Origin: Microbulbifer sp. MI-G
GTDB taxonomy: Bacteria > Pseudomonadota > Gammaproteobacteria > Pseudomonadales > Cellvibrionaceae
Assembly: GCF_030440425.1 (NCBI RefSeq)
Contig: NZ_CP098023.1
Location: forward strand, 2,912,501-2,976,500
Length of the DNA: 64,000 nt
Reading direction: 5' to 3'
Part shown: positions 46,589-56,049 of the stretch, in pieces
How the letters are laid out: every line of letters starts with the position of its first letter
How positions within the stretch are numbered: the stretch's first letter is position 1
Notes under the pieces: generated by a model
Told to the model about the DNA's origin: nothing
Database searches by the model: none
What the model saw: only the letters and a program-made list of their open reading frames with translations
Translations under genes and position numbers: made by a program

Positions 46589-47320
46589 ATGGCAACAGGC
46601 ACTCTCTTCTGCTTCGCCCACCGCGGTTACCAGCAGCGGGCCAGCGAAAATACCCTGCAGGCGATCGGCCATGCGCTGGAAATGGCTGTGGGAGGCATCG
46701 AAGTGGATGTCTGGAATATCGGCGGCCAACTGTTGGTAAAACACGACCGGCGCCTTGGGCGATTGATTGCCGGCAGTGAATTGATCACGGATATGCGCCC
46801 GGAGACACTGCGCGAGAGACCGCTCCCCTGTGGTGGCACCATTCCCTCTCTCCGGGAGGTTCTGGAACTGGTGGGCGATAGTGTGCAACTGAATATCGAG
46901 CTTAAGGGGCCCAACTGTGCCGCGCTCTTTGTCGAGGAAATGCGCTCTTTTGTTCAGGATAAAGGCACCAACTTTGATCCCTATATCGTTTCCTCCTTTG
47001 ATCACCGCCAACTGTACGAATGCCTGCGGCGGCTGCCGGAAGTGCGCCGTGGTGTTTTGCTCAGTGGCATTCCGCTGGATCTCGCCGCATGCGCGGCTCC
47101 CCTGCGGGCCTATTCCCTGCATAGCAATGTTGATTTTATCAATACAGACCTGATCGCCGATATCAAACGGCGTGGCCTTAAACACTACGTGTTTACCGTC
47201 AATACCCCCGATGACCTGGTGTTACTGGCCGCACAGGGGGTGGATGGCGTATTTACCGACGAGCCGCAACTGGTTTTGGATTTCAATGCACGCATAGCCG
47301 CAGGGGGAACCACAGGGTAA
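46589..47320 (+). CDS. Glycerophosphodiester phosphodiesterase
   Basis: A 243-residue cytoplasmic GDPD-family phosphodiesterase. FAHRGYQQRASENTLQAI carries the catalytic His-Arg and Glu-Asn, and GIEVDVWN, LLVKHDRRLGR, IPSLREVLEL and LNIELKG give the remaining metal ligands. Near the end are FTVNTPDD and GVDGVFTDEP. It releases glycerol-3-phosphate from deacylated phospholipids, which links it to pldA and to the lipase/glpK block. The start at 46589 (MATGTLFCF) matches the domain; the frame is open 14 codons upstream. A bidirectional terminator follows. Confidence 0.93.
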   Translation: MATGTLFCFAHRGYQQRASENTLQAIGHALEMAVGGIEVDVWNIGGQLLVKHDRRLGRLIAGSELITDMRPETLRERPLPCGGTIPSLREVLELVGDSVQLNIELKGPNCAALFVEEMRSFVQDKGTNFDPYIVSSFDHRQLYECLRRLPEVRRGVLLSGIPLDLAACAAPLRAYSLHSNVDFINTDLIADIKRRGLKHYVFTVNTPDDLVLLAAQGVDGVFTDEPQLVLDFNARIAAGGTTG

Positions 47321-47345
47321 TCGGGAGAAATACGCGGGTTATAGC

Positions 47346-47381
47346 AAAAATGAACCCCGCAGATATGCCGGGTTCATTTTT
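47346..47381. terminator. Bidirectional terminator between convergent genes
   Basis: AAAAATGAACCC and GGGTTCATTTTT pair around a short imperfect loop, with A5 on one side and T5 on the other. It can end both the phosphodiesterase (+) and the receptor gene (-). Confidence 0.9.
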
Positions 47382-47464
47382 CCAGGGCGAGTCACGGCAG
47401 CTGGCTTTTGAGGCATCAGCCAGCCACCATTAGCAAGCCCTCATAGGTTGCGCAACTAGCGCAG

Positions 47465-50092
47465 TTAAAAATCCGCACTGGCGCGTAAGTACCAGAAACC
47501 ACCATTAAAACCAAACGGCGAGGTGAGCGCCTGACGCACTCCCAAAAATTGCAAAGTGGGATCCTGCTCATCATCCGGCTGTACATCAAAAATATTTTCA
47601 CCGCCGACTGAGAGTTTGTAATTCTCATAAAGGGTAAAGGTCGCTTCCACATCTACCAACAGCTCACCGCCATAGCTGTAAGTATCCGTGGCATCTCCAG
47701 GCCCAAAAAGACCGCCGGTGGACTCCCAGCTACTGTAGCGGTTGAGGCGCAAATAACTGCTGAACATTCCGCCGGTTTCAAATTCGAAAGTCAGGGTCGT
47801 GCGATCACTGGGCACCTGGTTTTCCAGGTCGAACACCCTCGATGCATCAATCGTATTCTGCGCAACTTTGCTCACTTCCTGGCGGTTGTGATTGTGACGC
47901 AGATCCACGACTAACAGATTGCCAGCTACTTCAAAGTCACTGGTGATAGCCAGATCGATCCCGGATACCTTTGAATCATAAGCATTGGCAAAGTAGTTGG
48001 CATTACTGCCGTTTAGCAGCACCGCATTTTCCACTCCGGCCGCTTCCAGCAACGCCACCTCCGCATCCCCGATAGCATTATTGCGCAGGGCGAGGCGATC
48101 CTCGATTTCGATATGGTAGTAATCGACAGTGACACTGGTACTGTCAAACGGTGAAAAAACCGCACCCAGGGTATAGCTTTTAGACTCCTCGGGGTTCAGT
48201 TCAACCGCACCAAGGGCCACCGCCACCGGGTGACTGACCGGATAGGTACCATTGGGAATGAGGTTGCCACTGGAATCCGCCGTGGTGGTGACGTTCAGGG
48301 TATTGACCTGGCCGGGAGTGGGTGCGCGGAACCCGGTATTAACGGTTCCACGCAGGGCGAAGCGCTCATTGACATCGTAGCGGGCGGAGAGCTTCCAGTC
48401 CGAAGTGGAGCCAAACACATCGAACTCCTCAAAGCGCAGAGCGGCACCCAGTGTCAGCGCTTCGGTAACCTCCGCTTCCAGATCAACATAGGCCGCGATA
48501 CTCTCGCTACTGAAACTACCCGCCGCCTCCACGGGGAAGCCCTGGAAACCATCGGAGCCAACGCCAAATTGCGCCGCGGTAGGTCCCACCGCAATGGAGG
48601 CGGCATCCCCTGCCTCAATGGAGTAGGTCTCCTCGCGCCACTCGGCACCGAAAGCCAGGTTCAGTGGCGAAAAGAGTCCCGTGATCTCCATGGGTTGTAC
48701 GAAATCCGCGTTCAGGCTGGACTCCTCCTGGGTCAGTGTACCGGGTTTGAAGCTGGTGGGCGACAGCCGGCCAAGACTGGGATTGATGGAGTCTTTCAGC
48801 ACATAGGCCACCTCGTTTTCCGCAACCTGCGCGCGCACATCCCAGGACAGACCGTTATCCAGCACACCGCGGGCGCCGGCAACCGCGGAGATATCGCGAA
48901 TCTCAGCACCGAATTGCGGGTTGTAGCCACCGGGGAACTGGGTGTAGATGGGGTTGCGCAATACATAGCCGCTGGGGCTGGAGGCATCGGCCACCAGATA
49001 GTCGGCCGGATTCAACCCCTGTCCTTCAATATAATCAATCAGCGACTGGGGCGCCGGGTCCGGCAGATAGTCGACACTGTCGGGATCGCCGGGGTCGTTG
49101 GGGGTATCTACCTGCAGGGTGCCACGGGCGGTGAACTTATGCTCCGGGTCCAGCACCGGACCGCGGTAGAAAAAATCGGAAATAGTATCATTGCCCGAAT
49201 AGCCAAAATGTCCGTACAGCTCGATGCTGTCACTGATATCCAGCCCACTGTTAACAAAGAATTTGAGTGCTTCAACCTCCGGATCACCCCAGCGCTGGCC
49301 AAGGCCATTCAATGGCACCTGATCTTCGCCAACAATGCTCCCTACAAAGACGGCATCGGGGCGGGCGGCACCGCGCCAGGTCTTATCCGCAGAGGAAATC
49401 TCCACGGTGGCATTCACAAAGCCCTGGTCCCACAGATTCAGTCCCGTGTTGGCCGCCAGGCTGGTACGGGTGCCATCCCCCTCAAAGTACTCACCGGTTT
49501 GGGCGGAGAGGCTGAAACCCTCCGCATCCTCTTTCAAAATCACATTGACAACACCTGCGATGGCATCGGAACCATATTGGGCCGAAGCACCATCGCGCAG
49601 TACTTCCACTCGTTCAATCGCCATGGCAGGCAGCGCAGCAAAATCCACTGCTTGGGCCCCCTGATTCACAGTACCCAGTGGAGCCAGCTGTAAATTGACC
49701 AGGGCAGAGCGGTGCCGACGAGTCCCATTGACCAGAACCAGAGTCTGGTCTGGCGACAGATTGCGCAGGGTTACGGGGCGAATAAACGCCGTGCCATCGG
49801 CAATCGGAAAGCGCTGAGTATTAAAGGACGGGGCAATTTTTGCCAGGGATTCCGTAAGGTCAAAACTGGCCTGATCGGCCAAATCCGCTCCACCCACCAC
49901 ATCCACCGGAGAGAGGGTTTCTGTTGGTGAAACGCCCTCCTTTCGGGTACCGGTCGTGATGACCTCCTCCAGGGTGCGGTTATCGGTTGCGGGAGGCTGC
50001 GCTTCCCGCTCCTGCGCAACTGCACTGCCAAATGGCGTGGAAAGCACGACAGCGACCGCCAGCGACAAAGGTTTCAATAAATGGGCTTGCAT
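47465..50092 (-). CDS. TonB-dependent outer-membrane receptor
   Basis: An 875-residue receptor. The signal peptide is MQAHLLKPLSLAVAVVLSTP, cut near AVAQE. A TonB-box-like LEEVITTGTRKEG is followed by a plug (LRNLSPDQTLVLVNGTRRHR, VLRDGASAQYGSDAIAGVVN) and a barrel that ends FWYLRASADF. It has no STN domain. The start at 50092 is chosen for the AGAGGAC ribosome-binding site and complete signal peptide; an in-frame start at 50113 lacks one. It differs clearly from the receptors at 10377 and 21490. Although nearest to the siderophore genes (about 6 kb), it does not look like IutA, so its ligand is open. Confidence 0.9.
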   Translation of the reverse strand: MQAHLLKPLSLAVAVVLSTPFGSAVAQEREAQPPATDNRTLEEVITTGTRKEGVSPTETLSPVDVVGGADLADQASFDLTESLAKIAPSFNTQRFPIADGTAFIRPVTLRNLSPDQTLVLVNGTRRHRSALVNLQLAPLGTVNQGAQAVDFAALPAMAIERVEVLRDGASAQYGSDAIAGVVNVILKEDAEGFSLSAQTGEYFEGDGTRTSLAANTGLNLWDQGFVNATVEISSADKTWRGAARPDAVFVGSIVGEDQVPLNGLGQRWGDPEVEALKFFVNSGLDISDSIELYGHFGYSGNDTISDFFYRGPVLDPEHKFTARGTLQVDTPNDPGDPDSVDYLPDPAPQSLIDYIEGQGLNPADYLVADASSPSGYVLRNPIYTQFPGGYNPQFGAEIRDISAVAGARGVLDNGLSWDVRAQVAENEVAYVLKDSINPSLGRLSPTSFKPGTLTQEESSLNADFVQPMEITGLFSPLNLAFGAEWREETYSIEAGDAASIAVGPTAAQFGVGSDGFQGFPVEAAGSFSSESIAAYVDLEAEVTEALTLGAALRFEEFDVFGSTSDWKLSARYDVNERFALRGTVNTGFRAPTPGQVNTLNVTTTADSSGNLIPNGTYPVSHPVAVALGAVELNPEESKSYTLGAVFSPFDSTSVTVDYYHIEIEDRLALRNNAIGDAEVALLEAAGVENAVLLNGSNANYFANAYDSKVSGIDLAITSDFEVAGNLLVVDLRHNHNRQEVSKVAQNTIDASRVFDLENQVPSDRTTLTFEFETGGMFSSYLRLNRYSSWESTGGLFGPGDATDTYSYGGELLVDVEATFTLYENYKLSVGGENIFDVQPDDEQDPTLQFLGVRQALTSPFGFNGGFWYLRASADF

Positions 50093-50350
50093 GTTGTCCG
50101 TCCTCTTTTTCATTATTAATTCGAACAGCACACCACTGGATACCACAGGGGCGCGGTGCGCAACAGGTAATTTTGCGCGCAAACACCTCAGAAATTCTAT
50201 TAAAAAAGCACCTTAATTTCCTGTGGGATACGACCATCCAATCCCAATTGTTAAAAATTCTGTTCGGCGCCAAGGGCGCTGTATCTGGTGAAGTTATCCC
50301 CCACCGGAGTGAACAGCAAGGCCCTCAGGTCGCAAATCATGGCCTAGCGA

Positions 50351-50364
50351 TTGATTTATGTCAA
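50351..50364. promoter_or_regulatory. FNR/Anr-like box upstream of the receptor gene
   Basis: TTGAT-TTAT-GTCAA matches the FNR/Anr consensus TTGAT-N4-ATCAA at 9 of 10 positions. It lies about 260 nt upstream of the receptor start and borders a long inverted repeat. Chance occurrence is possible. Confidence 0.4.
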
Positions 50365-50367
50365 AAT

Positions 50368-50409
50368 TTGGCACACTTGCCCATAGACTTGAAATGACAA
50401 GTGTGCCAA
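50368..50409. repeat. 12-bp perfect inverted repeat
   Basis: TTGGCACACTTG (50368-50379) and CAAGTGTGCCAA (50398-50409) enclose 18 nt. On the minus strand it lies 73 nt after the aminopeptidase stop and is followed by ATTTTG, so it may terminate that gene. It may also be a regulator site for the receptor gene beyond. Confidence 0.65.
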
Positions 50410-50481
50410 TCCTTACGCATCAATATCAGAAAATAAAAGCTTCACCATTTTCCCAAGTTGAATCCGCTCCATTATTCATCA

Positions 50482-52017
50482 TCATTCTGGCGTATAGGTG
50501 ACTTGCAGCTCAAAAATGGAATTCCTGGGGCTGTAACCCCGCACCATCACATAAACTGTACGCTTTTCACCGGGCACCGATAACGTACAGTTTTCGGAGG
50601 ACCCATCCTGGTACGGTCGACAGTCATAGTCGCGCGCGGTGGGCGCCGCTCCGAAACGCACATAGAGGTCGGCGTCATTGGTTCCTGTCATGTCGGCGAT
50701 AAAGCCCGTACCTGGCACCGCACTGAATGGCCCGAAATGCTCCTCGCTCCCCCGCACCACGCTACCGGAGAAATTTTCGGTCTGCTCCTCCGGGTCGGGG
50801 TCGGGACCCGGACCATCGTCGATCGTACCCTTGGCCAGTTCCGCAACATAAGCTGCAGCCAGCTTGCCAAACTTCACGGCATGGTTTGCATTTCCACCAC
50901 TATTGGCAAGCGTGTCGTTCATGGTATGAATATAGGGGTTGTGGCCACCAAAACCGGCTTCAAACGGGAAGGACGCCACATAGCCCCGATTGTGCCAGGA
51001 TGCATGATCTGAACAAGCGTAACCACAAGAAGTGCTGCCGACACTCAGTTCGCTCTGGTAGGTTTGGGCAAGATCCCTGAGGAACGTATTCTGGGCGCTG
51101 TTTGTATAATCGTCGACAATATAGATATCGCTGTTGGAGCCAAAATAATTGGTCATATCCAGTTGCAAGACACCGACCACATTCTTGTTTTGGCTTTGGT
51201 AATCACTGGCAATATCTCCGGATCCGCGCAAACCGACCTCCTCTGCTGCATATCCCATAAACGCCAGGGTTTTATCCGGTTTGTAGCCCGTAGTCACTAT
51301 GGCGTGAATAACTTCTGTCAGTGCTGCAATACCCGAAGCGTCGTCATCGGCACCGGGAGCTCGGGTCCCCTCCCCGGTACCAAAGCCAACCGTGGAATCC
51401 AGGTGGGCCCCAAGCACCACAATCTCTTCGGGGTCAACCTGACCGCGAATGGTAAGAATCACAGAAGGTTGCGCCCAGCTGTGGCTATAGAGCTGCACCG
51501 AGATATCACTGCGCGCACTGGTCAACGCCTGCCATTTATCCCTGATCCACTCAGCCCCATCGACACCTGTTGAGGTGGTGTAATAGCGGTTGGTAAAGCC
51601 GGACAGGGCCTCTATGGTGGAGCGGATATTAACCTCCGAGATTTCCTCTTGCAGCGCATTCACAGCAGGACCATTGTCTATCGTATAACTGACAAGATTG
51701 CTCTCTACTGGGGATGGCGGAGGCAACTGGGCTGCCTGCGCCTCTGCCAGGGATCCATGCACGATAAAACCGCCACAGCGGTTATGCTTTTGATGCATAA
51801 TGGTGGAAATATCGGATAGATTACGTTCATTCACCTTCAATATCGTTACACCGTTACGGGCACCGTGAGCAACCAGGGGCTGCCTGTCCGCTAGCGCCGT
51901 ATTTTTTTTCAGGGTTTGATATCCATCGTTGCCAATTGTTATCCATACCTCCTGCGCCAGGATGGCACTGGAGAATGCCAGGAACCCGATGAGCAATGTA
52001 CAAATCATTTTTTTCAT
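50482..52017 (-). CDS. Secreted M28 aminopeptidase with C-terminal prepeptidase domain
   Basis: A 511-residue secreted zinc leucyl aminopeptidase of the Vibrio proteolyticus type. After the signal peptide (MKKMICTLLIGFLAFSSAILA) and a propeptide, the M28 core has HLDSTVGFG, GADDDASGIAAL, GYAAEEVGLRGS, LQLDMTNYF and a final HTMNDT. These give the two-zinc site and catalytic Glu. CGYACSDH supplies the expected disulfide pair. A DGPGPDPDPEE linker leads to a pre-peptidase C-terminal domain (about 410-511), usually removed after secretion. The start at 52017 has GGAG 7 nt upstream; the frame is open 41 codons further. It fits extracellular protein use along with the chitinase. Confidence 0.94.
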   Translation of the reverse strand: MKKMICTLLIGFLAFSSAILAQEVWITIGNDGYQTLKKNTALADRQPLVAHGARNGVTILKVNERNLSDISTIMHQKHNRCGGFIVHGSLAEAQAAQLPPPSPVESNLVSYTIDNGPAVNALQEEISEVNIRSTIEALSGFTNRYYTTSTGVDGAEWIRDKWQALTSARSDISVQLYSHSWAQPSVILTIRGQVDPEEIVVLGAHLDSTVGFGTGEGTRAPGADDDASGIAALTEVIHAIVTTGYKPDKTLAFMGYAAEEVGLRGSGDIASDYQSQNKNVVGVLQLDMTNYFGSNSDIYIVDDYTNSAQNTFLRDLAQTYQSELSVGSTSCGYACSDHASWHNRGYVASFPFEAGFGGHNPYIHTMNDTLANSGGNANHAVKFGKLAAAYVAELAKGTIDDGPGPDPDPEEQTENFSGSVVRGSEEHFGPFSAVPGTGFIADMTGTNDADLYVRFGAAPTARDYDCRPYQDGSSENCTLSVPGEKRTVYVMVRGYSPRNSIFELQVTYTPE

Positions 52018-52887
52018 TATTGTCTCCACATGAGAATGACCCCCGGCGCACAAGTCGATATATTCCGACAACACACAAATGGGCATAACACGCCCACACA
52101 AAAAAACTTGCATAACTGCAATACAAGACATCGACAACATTTAAATAACACACAGCTTTTTGGACTTGAAGTTGCGATCTGACTGACTAGAAACGCCTAC
52201 AGATCATCCATATTTATTATTTAAATTTTGAAAACCGGGAGGTTAAGAAATAAAGCCAGCTCGAAAAGCTGACAATACACACCGTAGCACAGGTGAAACA
52301 ACACTGAAATATATTATCCCTGAAATCAAATAAACAAATAAAAATTTCTTAATGAAATAAATTCCTAACGGAAACTCTGCCTGATACACGATAAAGAGAC
52401 AGCAATGCAAACAGCAGACACCAAATACCTCACTAAAACCCCCCATGAATTCCTATGATCTGCCAAAATGTACAGGCAGCATTCCAAGAGTCACAATAGT
52501 TCCTTACGGTTACCAAAATAACAGCAGTAAAAATCATACAAATATAAAATTTAAGAGCGACATGAATAACAATTCGAGCCAGGGATATGCCCGCAGCGCC
52601 AGATGCCATAGTCACATATTAACAATCACTCTAACTTATAACAGGTTAATTTATTTTATTGGAATAGATTCTTCCTGCCACACCAAGGGAGAAGGGCAGA
52701 CCCGGGTTATCGATACATAAGCATAATTTCGCCTCCATTCAACATCGGCATCACAGAGAAACAGCGGGTAATTCTCTCTCATGGCGACCATTGGAAAACC
52801 CTGACTCAATTGTCCTTAGACGCTTTCAGCTCCCAGTCAGGATCGGTAGAATACACTGCTTCAAACCCCCTGCAGCAGGATATATCT
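52018..52887. other. AT-rich interval between divergent genes
   Basis: 870 bp between the aminopeptidase (-) and a DUF2799 lipoprotein (+). It is noticeably AT-rich at about 52200-52700. Short frames on both strands have no ribosome-binding site and no family resemblance. It presumably holds both promoters; no specific site could be named. Confidence 0.45.
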
Positions 52888-53517
52888 GTGAAGTTAAGCT
52901 ACAAGATCACCCCACTGGCCGCCTCGATTCTTTTTGCCACAGGCTGTGCCACCATGAGTGAGGAGGAATGCCGTCTGGCCGACTGGCAGGCACTTGGCTA
53001 TGAAGACGGGGCGGCCGGCCGGGGCCTGGACTATATGCAAAAACGCCGCCAAACCTGCGCCAAATACCATGTCCAGATTAATACCCACACCTACCGCAGT
53101 GGCCGCAATGAAGGGCTGCAGATCTACTGTACTGAGATACACGGATTTGCTGAAGGTCGCGCCGGGGAGATCTACAACGGCGTATGTCCAGCGAACCTTG
53201 AGGGGCACTTCCTGCAGGGCTACAACACCGGTCGCGCTATTTTTATGACTCTCAGCGCTGTGCAGTCACTGGAAGCCACCATTCACGACCTGGAACTGGA
53301 GCGGGAATCTCTTCTGGAAGACCTGACAGAAAAAGGCGCACTACTGATTGCTGATGAAGCTACTCGGGAAGAGCGTATTCACCTGCTGGCGGAGATTGCA
53401 CGCCTTAAAACACGTCACACAGAATTGGGGATCGATATTGACAACCTGACGTTTGAATTAACCCAGCGCCAGGCGGAGTACCAGGCGGTGCTTTCCAGAT
53501 CGCCGTACCACCCCTAA
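52888..53517 (+). CDS. DUF2799 domain lipoprotein
   Basis: A 209-residue predicted lipoprotein. The signal ends in FATGC (Cys21). The DUF2799 region follows: CRLADWQALGYEDGAAGRG, RRQTCAKYHV, YRSGRNEGLQIYC, GFAEGRAGEIYNGVCP and FLQGYNTGR. The repeated small-residue-rich G-rich segments are typical. A predicted coiled coil (about 130-200, VQSLEATIHDLELERESLLE onward) forms the C-terminus. Start GTG 52888 has AGGA 8 nt upstream; the frame extends upstream without a signal-like start. Function unknown. Confidence 0.85.
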   Translation: MKLSYKITPLAASILFATGCATMSEEECRLADWQALGYEDGAAGRGLDYMQKRRQTCAKYHVQINTHTYRSGRNEGLQIYCTEIHGFAEGRAGEIYNGVCPANLEGHFLQGYNTGRAIFMTLSAVQSLEATIHDLELERESLLEDLTEKGALLIADEATREERIHLLAEIARLKTRHTELGIDIDNLTFELTQRQAEYQAVLSRSPYHP

Positions 53518-53731
53518 TTTAGGGGATACCTCCCTACTGTACAGGCATCTGCTTTGCCTCAACAACCTATTCCCGGCACCACGGTTATTCGTGAGTTTCT
53601 GTTTCCATGCAAATCAAGCGGCTGGGAACAGTGCTGTCCCACGCCAGGCGCCTACCCTGCATATTACACACTAGACAAGTTGCTGAACAAAAAAGGCTGT
53701 TGTGTTGTCATTTTTTCGGGGAAAACCATTC

Positions 53732-53759
53732 AAAACCAGTGCGCCTCGCACTGGTTTTT
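53732..53759. terminator. Bidirectional terminator
   Basis: AAAACCAGTGCG and CGCACTGGTTTTT pair around CCT, with A4 and T5 flanks. It lies between the DUF2799 gene (+) and arfB (-), which converge, and is about 150 nt beyond the arfB stop. Confidence 0.9.
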
Positions 53760-53911
53760 CCAGCACCACATGCGGTAACCAGCCAACAGCGCTTTTACTC
53801 TGCTCTTACTTATTAGAGCAGCCAGTATTATCCATCGGATTCAGAGAGCCCTGATTATCATCAGCCATTTGTGTCATCTGGCCAAAGGCTCAATCTGGCG
53901 ATAACTTGTGT

Positions 53912-54328
53912 TTACAGATCTCGAATTTTCCCGCGTGTCTCTTTCAGCTTGGAACGCCTGCTTTTACGCTCTAAACGTCTCTCCCTCGCTCCGCGACTTG
54001 GCTTGGTGGCAACTCGCCGTCTTGGGACTGACAGGACTTTTTCAATCAAACATTGCAGACGCTCAAGGGCATCTGCACGATTTTTGTCCTGAGTACGAAA
54101 TCGCTGGGCCCTGATGACCACTATCCCCTCGCCAGAGATACGCCGATCCCGCAGTTGTAGTAGCCGCTGCTTGATCTCTTCGGGCAGCGAGGAGGCAAGG
54201 ATATCAAAACGCAGATGAATAGCGGTGGAAACCTTATTCACATTTTGCCCTCCCGCTCCCCGGGCGCGCATCGCTCTTATCTGAATCTCCTCGACAGGAA
54301 CCTTGATATTTCTGGAATCATTGCGCAT
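53912..54328 (-). CDS. arfB: Alternative ribosome-rescue factor ArfB
   Basis: A 138-residue peptidyl-tRNA hydrolase that frees ribosomes stalled on broken mRNAs. The catalytic GGQ (26-28) lies in RARGAGGQNVNKVSTAIHL, and RISGEGIVVIRAQRFRTQDK follows. The Arg/Lys-rich C-terminal tail (RRVATKPSRGARERRLERK) enters the empty mRNA channel. The tail and length match ArfB/YaeJ (140), so it is not a release-factor fragment. Confidence 0.95.
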   Translation of the reverse strand: MRNDSRNIKVPVEEIQIRAMRARGAGGQNVNKVSTAIHLRFDILASSLPEEIKQRLLQLRDRRISGEGIVVIRAQRFRTQDKNRADALERLQCLIEKVLSVPRRRVATKPSRGARERRLERKSRRSKLKETRGKIRDL

Positions 54329-55160
54329 AACAATTCACGAACACATGCAGCTTCAACAACCGACATATTTTCGGACAGGAATCCCACTTGTTGTCATAAA
54401 TAGTTTAATTCTTAATGATGTTGATGCAACACAAGATAGTGATCAACGCGCAAGTATTACCTGGCAGTCATAAGCTTTTGTTCGCACAATGAACCAGCAG
54501 CAGTTCCGAAACCTACATTACCAAACATAATGATGCAACTATACCAACTCCTATTTATAATGTGCCCTTCATAGGCATAATCTGCTTTTTGACCCCTCTA
54601 CCTTTTTTCCGGCGCCAGTTAGCTTTATAGTAGATATGCTGAGCAGCATAACTGGCATCGCCAGATCATCGATGGAATTAACTGGCATCAGCTATAGCCA
54701 GTCTGCGCCGAATGCTTCGGCCTTAGATTCTGTAGTGTTCCAAAATTACTTTGCTGAGCTTATTCCAGCACCAACCTCTATACTTGTATCAAATACCACC
54801 TGAGAGTCCAAGTCCCCTCATGAGTGCATGAGCGGACATTGAAGTGGATTGGGTTTCCCTCCACGATTGCTTAGCGTAGTAAGCTCCCTGCGCTTGAACA
54901 GAAGTTGCACGAGCACAACCAGAGCTTCCCAAGCATGAAATACTCTACCCTGCCGAAAACTGACTCTTTTTCCTGCACCCGTATCTCCGATTGTTAAACT
55001 TTATAAATACCGATAGAATCAGGCTGTGCTTTATAAGTGAAGCCCATTGATTACTTATGTCCAGTTAGCCAATGGATGGAATGCGCTGGGAGCAGTATCG
55101 ATATAGAATCGACACCTGAGTTGATGCCGCAATGGCTTAATCCAATTGGGAGAGAAATTA
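54329..55160. other. Long gene-free interval
   Basis: 832 bp between arfB and a small lipoprotein gene. No frame longer than about 60 codons has any support. It contains a chain of short hairpins and a direct repeat at 54636-54705. The right end includes GGGAGAGAAATTA, the ribosome-binding site of the next gene. Confidence 0.45.
54636..54705. repeat. Cluster of short hairpins with a direct repeat
   Basis: ATGCTG-AG-CAGCAT (54636-54649), CTGGC-ATC-GCCAG (54652-54664) and CTGGC/GCCAG again (54682-54701) occur in series. TAACTGGCATC is repeated exactly at 54649-54659 and 54679-54689. It may be a REP-like element; it is too short to classify. Confidence 0.5.
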
Positions 55161-55469
55161 ATGAGTCTCAGAATAGCTTTAACAGGATTTTGCACTCTTG
55201 TACTGATTAGTGGTTGTGCCAACAGACCACCGGCAGGTGTGAATGATACTGGAAACAGTCTGGCCAACGTTTCCAATAGCGAGAGTAAAGGCCAAACTAC
55301 ATTGTCGAGAGACCAGATGATTTGCAAGGTACGCACTATAACCGGATCCCGCTTCAAACAGAAAACATGTATGACCGCGGAGGAATGGAAAAATATGGCG
55401 GAAGGCTCAAAAAATATGGTAACCACTGCCAATCGTATCGGGTTTCAAGGTAATCCCGACGGAGGTTAG
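55161..55469 (+). CDS. Small lipoprotein
   Basis: A 102-residue predicted lipoprotein with lipobox LISGC (Cys19) after MSLRIALTGFCTLVL. The mature part ends with MICKVRTITGSRFKQKTCMT and EEWKNM, a two-Cys pattern that I recall in short uncharacterised gammaproteobacterial lipoproteins. ATG 55161 has GGGAGAG upstream. Function unknown. Confidence 0.75.
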   Translation: MSLRIALTGFCTLVLISGCANRPPAGVNDTGNSLANVSNSESKGQTTLSRDQMICKVRTITGSRFKQKTCMTAEEWKNMAEGSKNMVTTANRIGFQGNPDGG

Positions 55470-55572
55470 CGAGGCAACTGCTTTGACCCCCCGTATCGGG
55501 GAATAAGTTTGCTTCCACCCCGCTTTCTGCCAGCGGGATTCAATCTGACTCAGAGAGCGCTGATAGTCACCC

Positions 55573-55773
55573 TCAGCCAAAGTAGAAAACGCCGGAAACC
55601 CCTCTCACGGAACCCAGGGTCTGTTTGCTTGTGGGGTTATCCCGCGCACCTTTACGATACCGCTGCCGAGGCCGCTGGCTAAACGCGTCACGGATATCGC
55701 GCTTAAGTGGCACCGCTTCGGCGATTGCAACGTCCAGCAGATACTGCGTTGTTGAGAGAGGCTGCAGATAATT
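55573..55773 (-). pseudogene. Possible gene remnant without a start codon
   Basis: On the minus strand an open stretch of 66 codons runs from a stop at 55774-55776 to the stop at 55573-55575 with no ATG. It reads like coding sequence (VAIAEAVPLKRDIRDAFSQR, RPRQRYRKGARDNP). It may be the 3' end of a decayed gene. I do not recognise the family, so this is a weak call. Confidence 0.25.
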
Positions 55774-56049
55774 TCAGGAAAGCCCCCATGCGATGGGGCG
55801 GGATTGGAGGGTTAGCAAATGTTATCGCCGCAAGGCATCTTGGTGGAGCGATCCCCCTTGTTCTGATGCGCCGTTACACCATTCAACCCTTTACCCAAGA
55901 CAAGCTGCGAAGTCCCTTGCCCTGTGCGCTCGCGGGATCTCCTGCCCAGACATATCCAGTTTCAATACAAGGCCTGCACCGAGCACTCGCCAGGGGCTTG
56001 TCGCCCTGGCAAAATAAGCGCCCAGCCAACGCAACTGTACAGACCGAGC

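Noticed and set aside
48230..49693. 487-codon frame on the plus strand
   Set aside because: Antisense to the TonB receptor at 47465-50092, no signal, domain or ribosome-binding site.
47465..50092. Aerobactin receptor IutA for the siderophore operon
   Set aside because: The plug and barrel do not show IutA-like sequence that I recognise; it is 6 kb away, on a separate transcript, with no Fur-like site upstream.
52433..52615. 60-codon minus-strand frame in the AT-rich gap
   Set aside because: Hydrophobic translation from AT-rich DNA only; no ribosome-binding site and no resemblance to a known small membrane protein.
53554..53778. 74-codon frame after the DUF2799 gene
   Set aside because: It runs through the terminator at 53732-53759, and no ribosome-binding site is visible.
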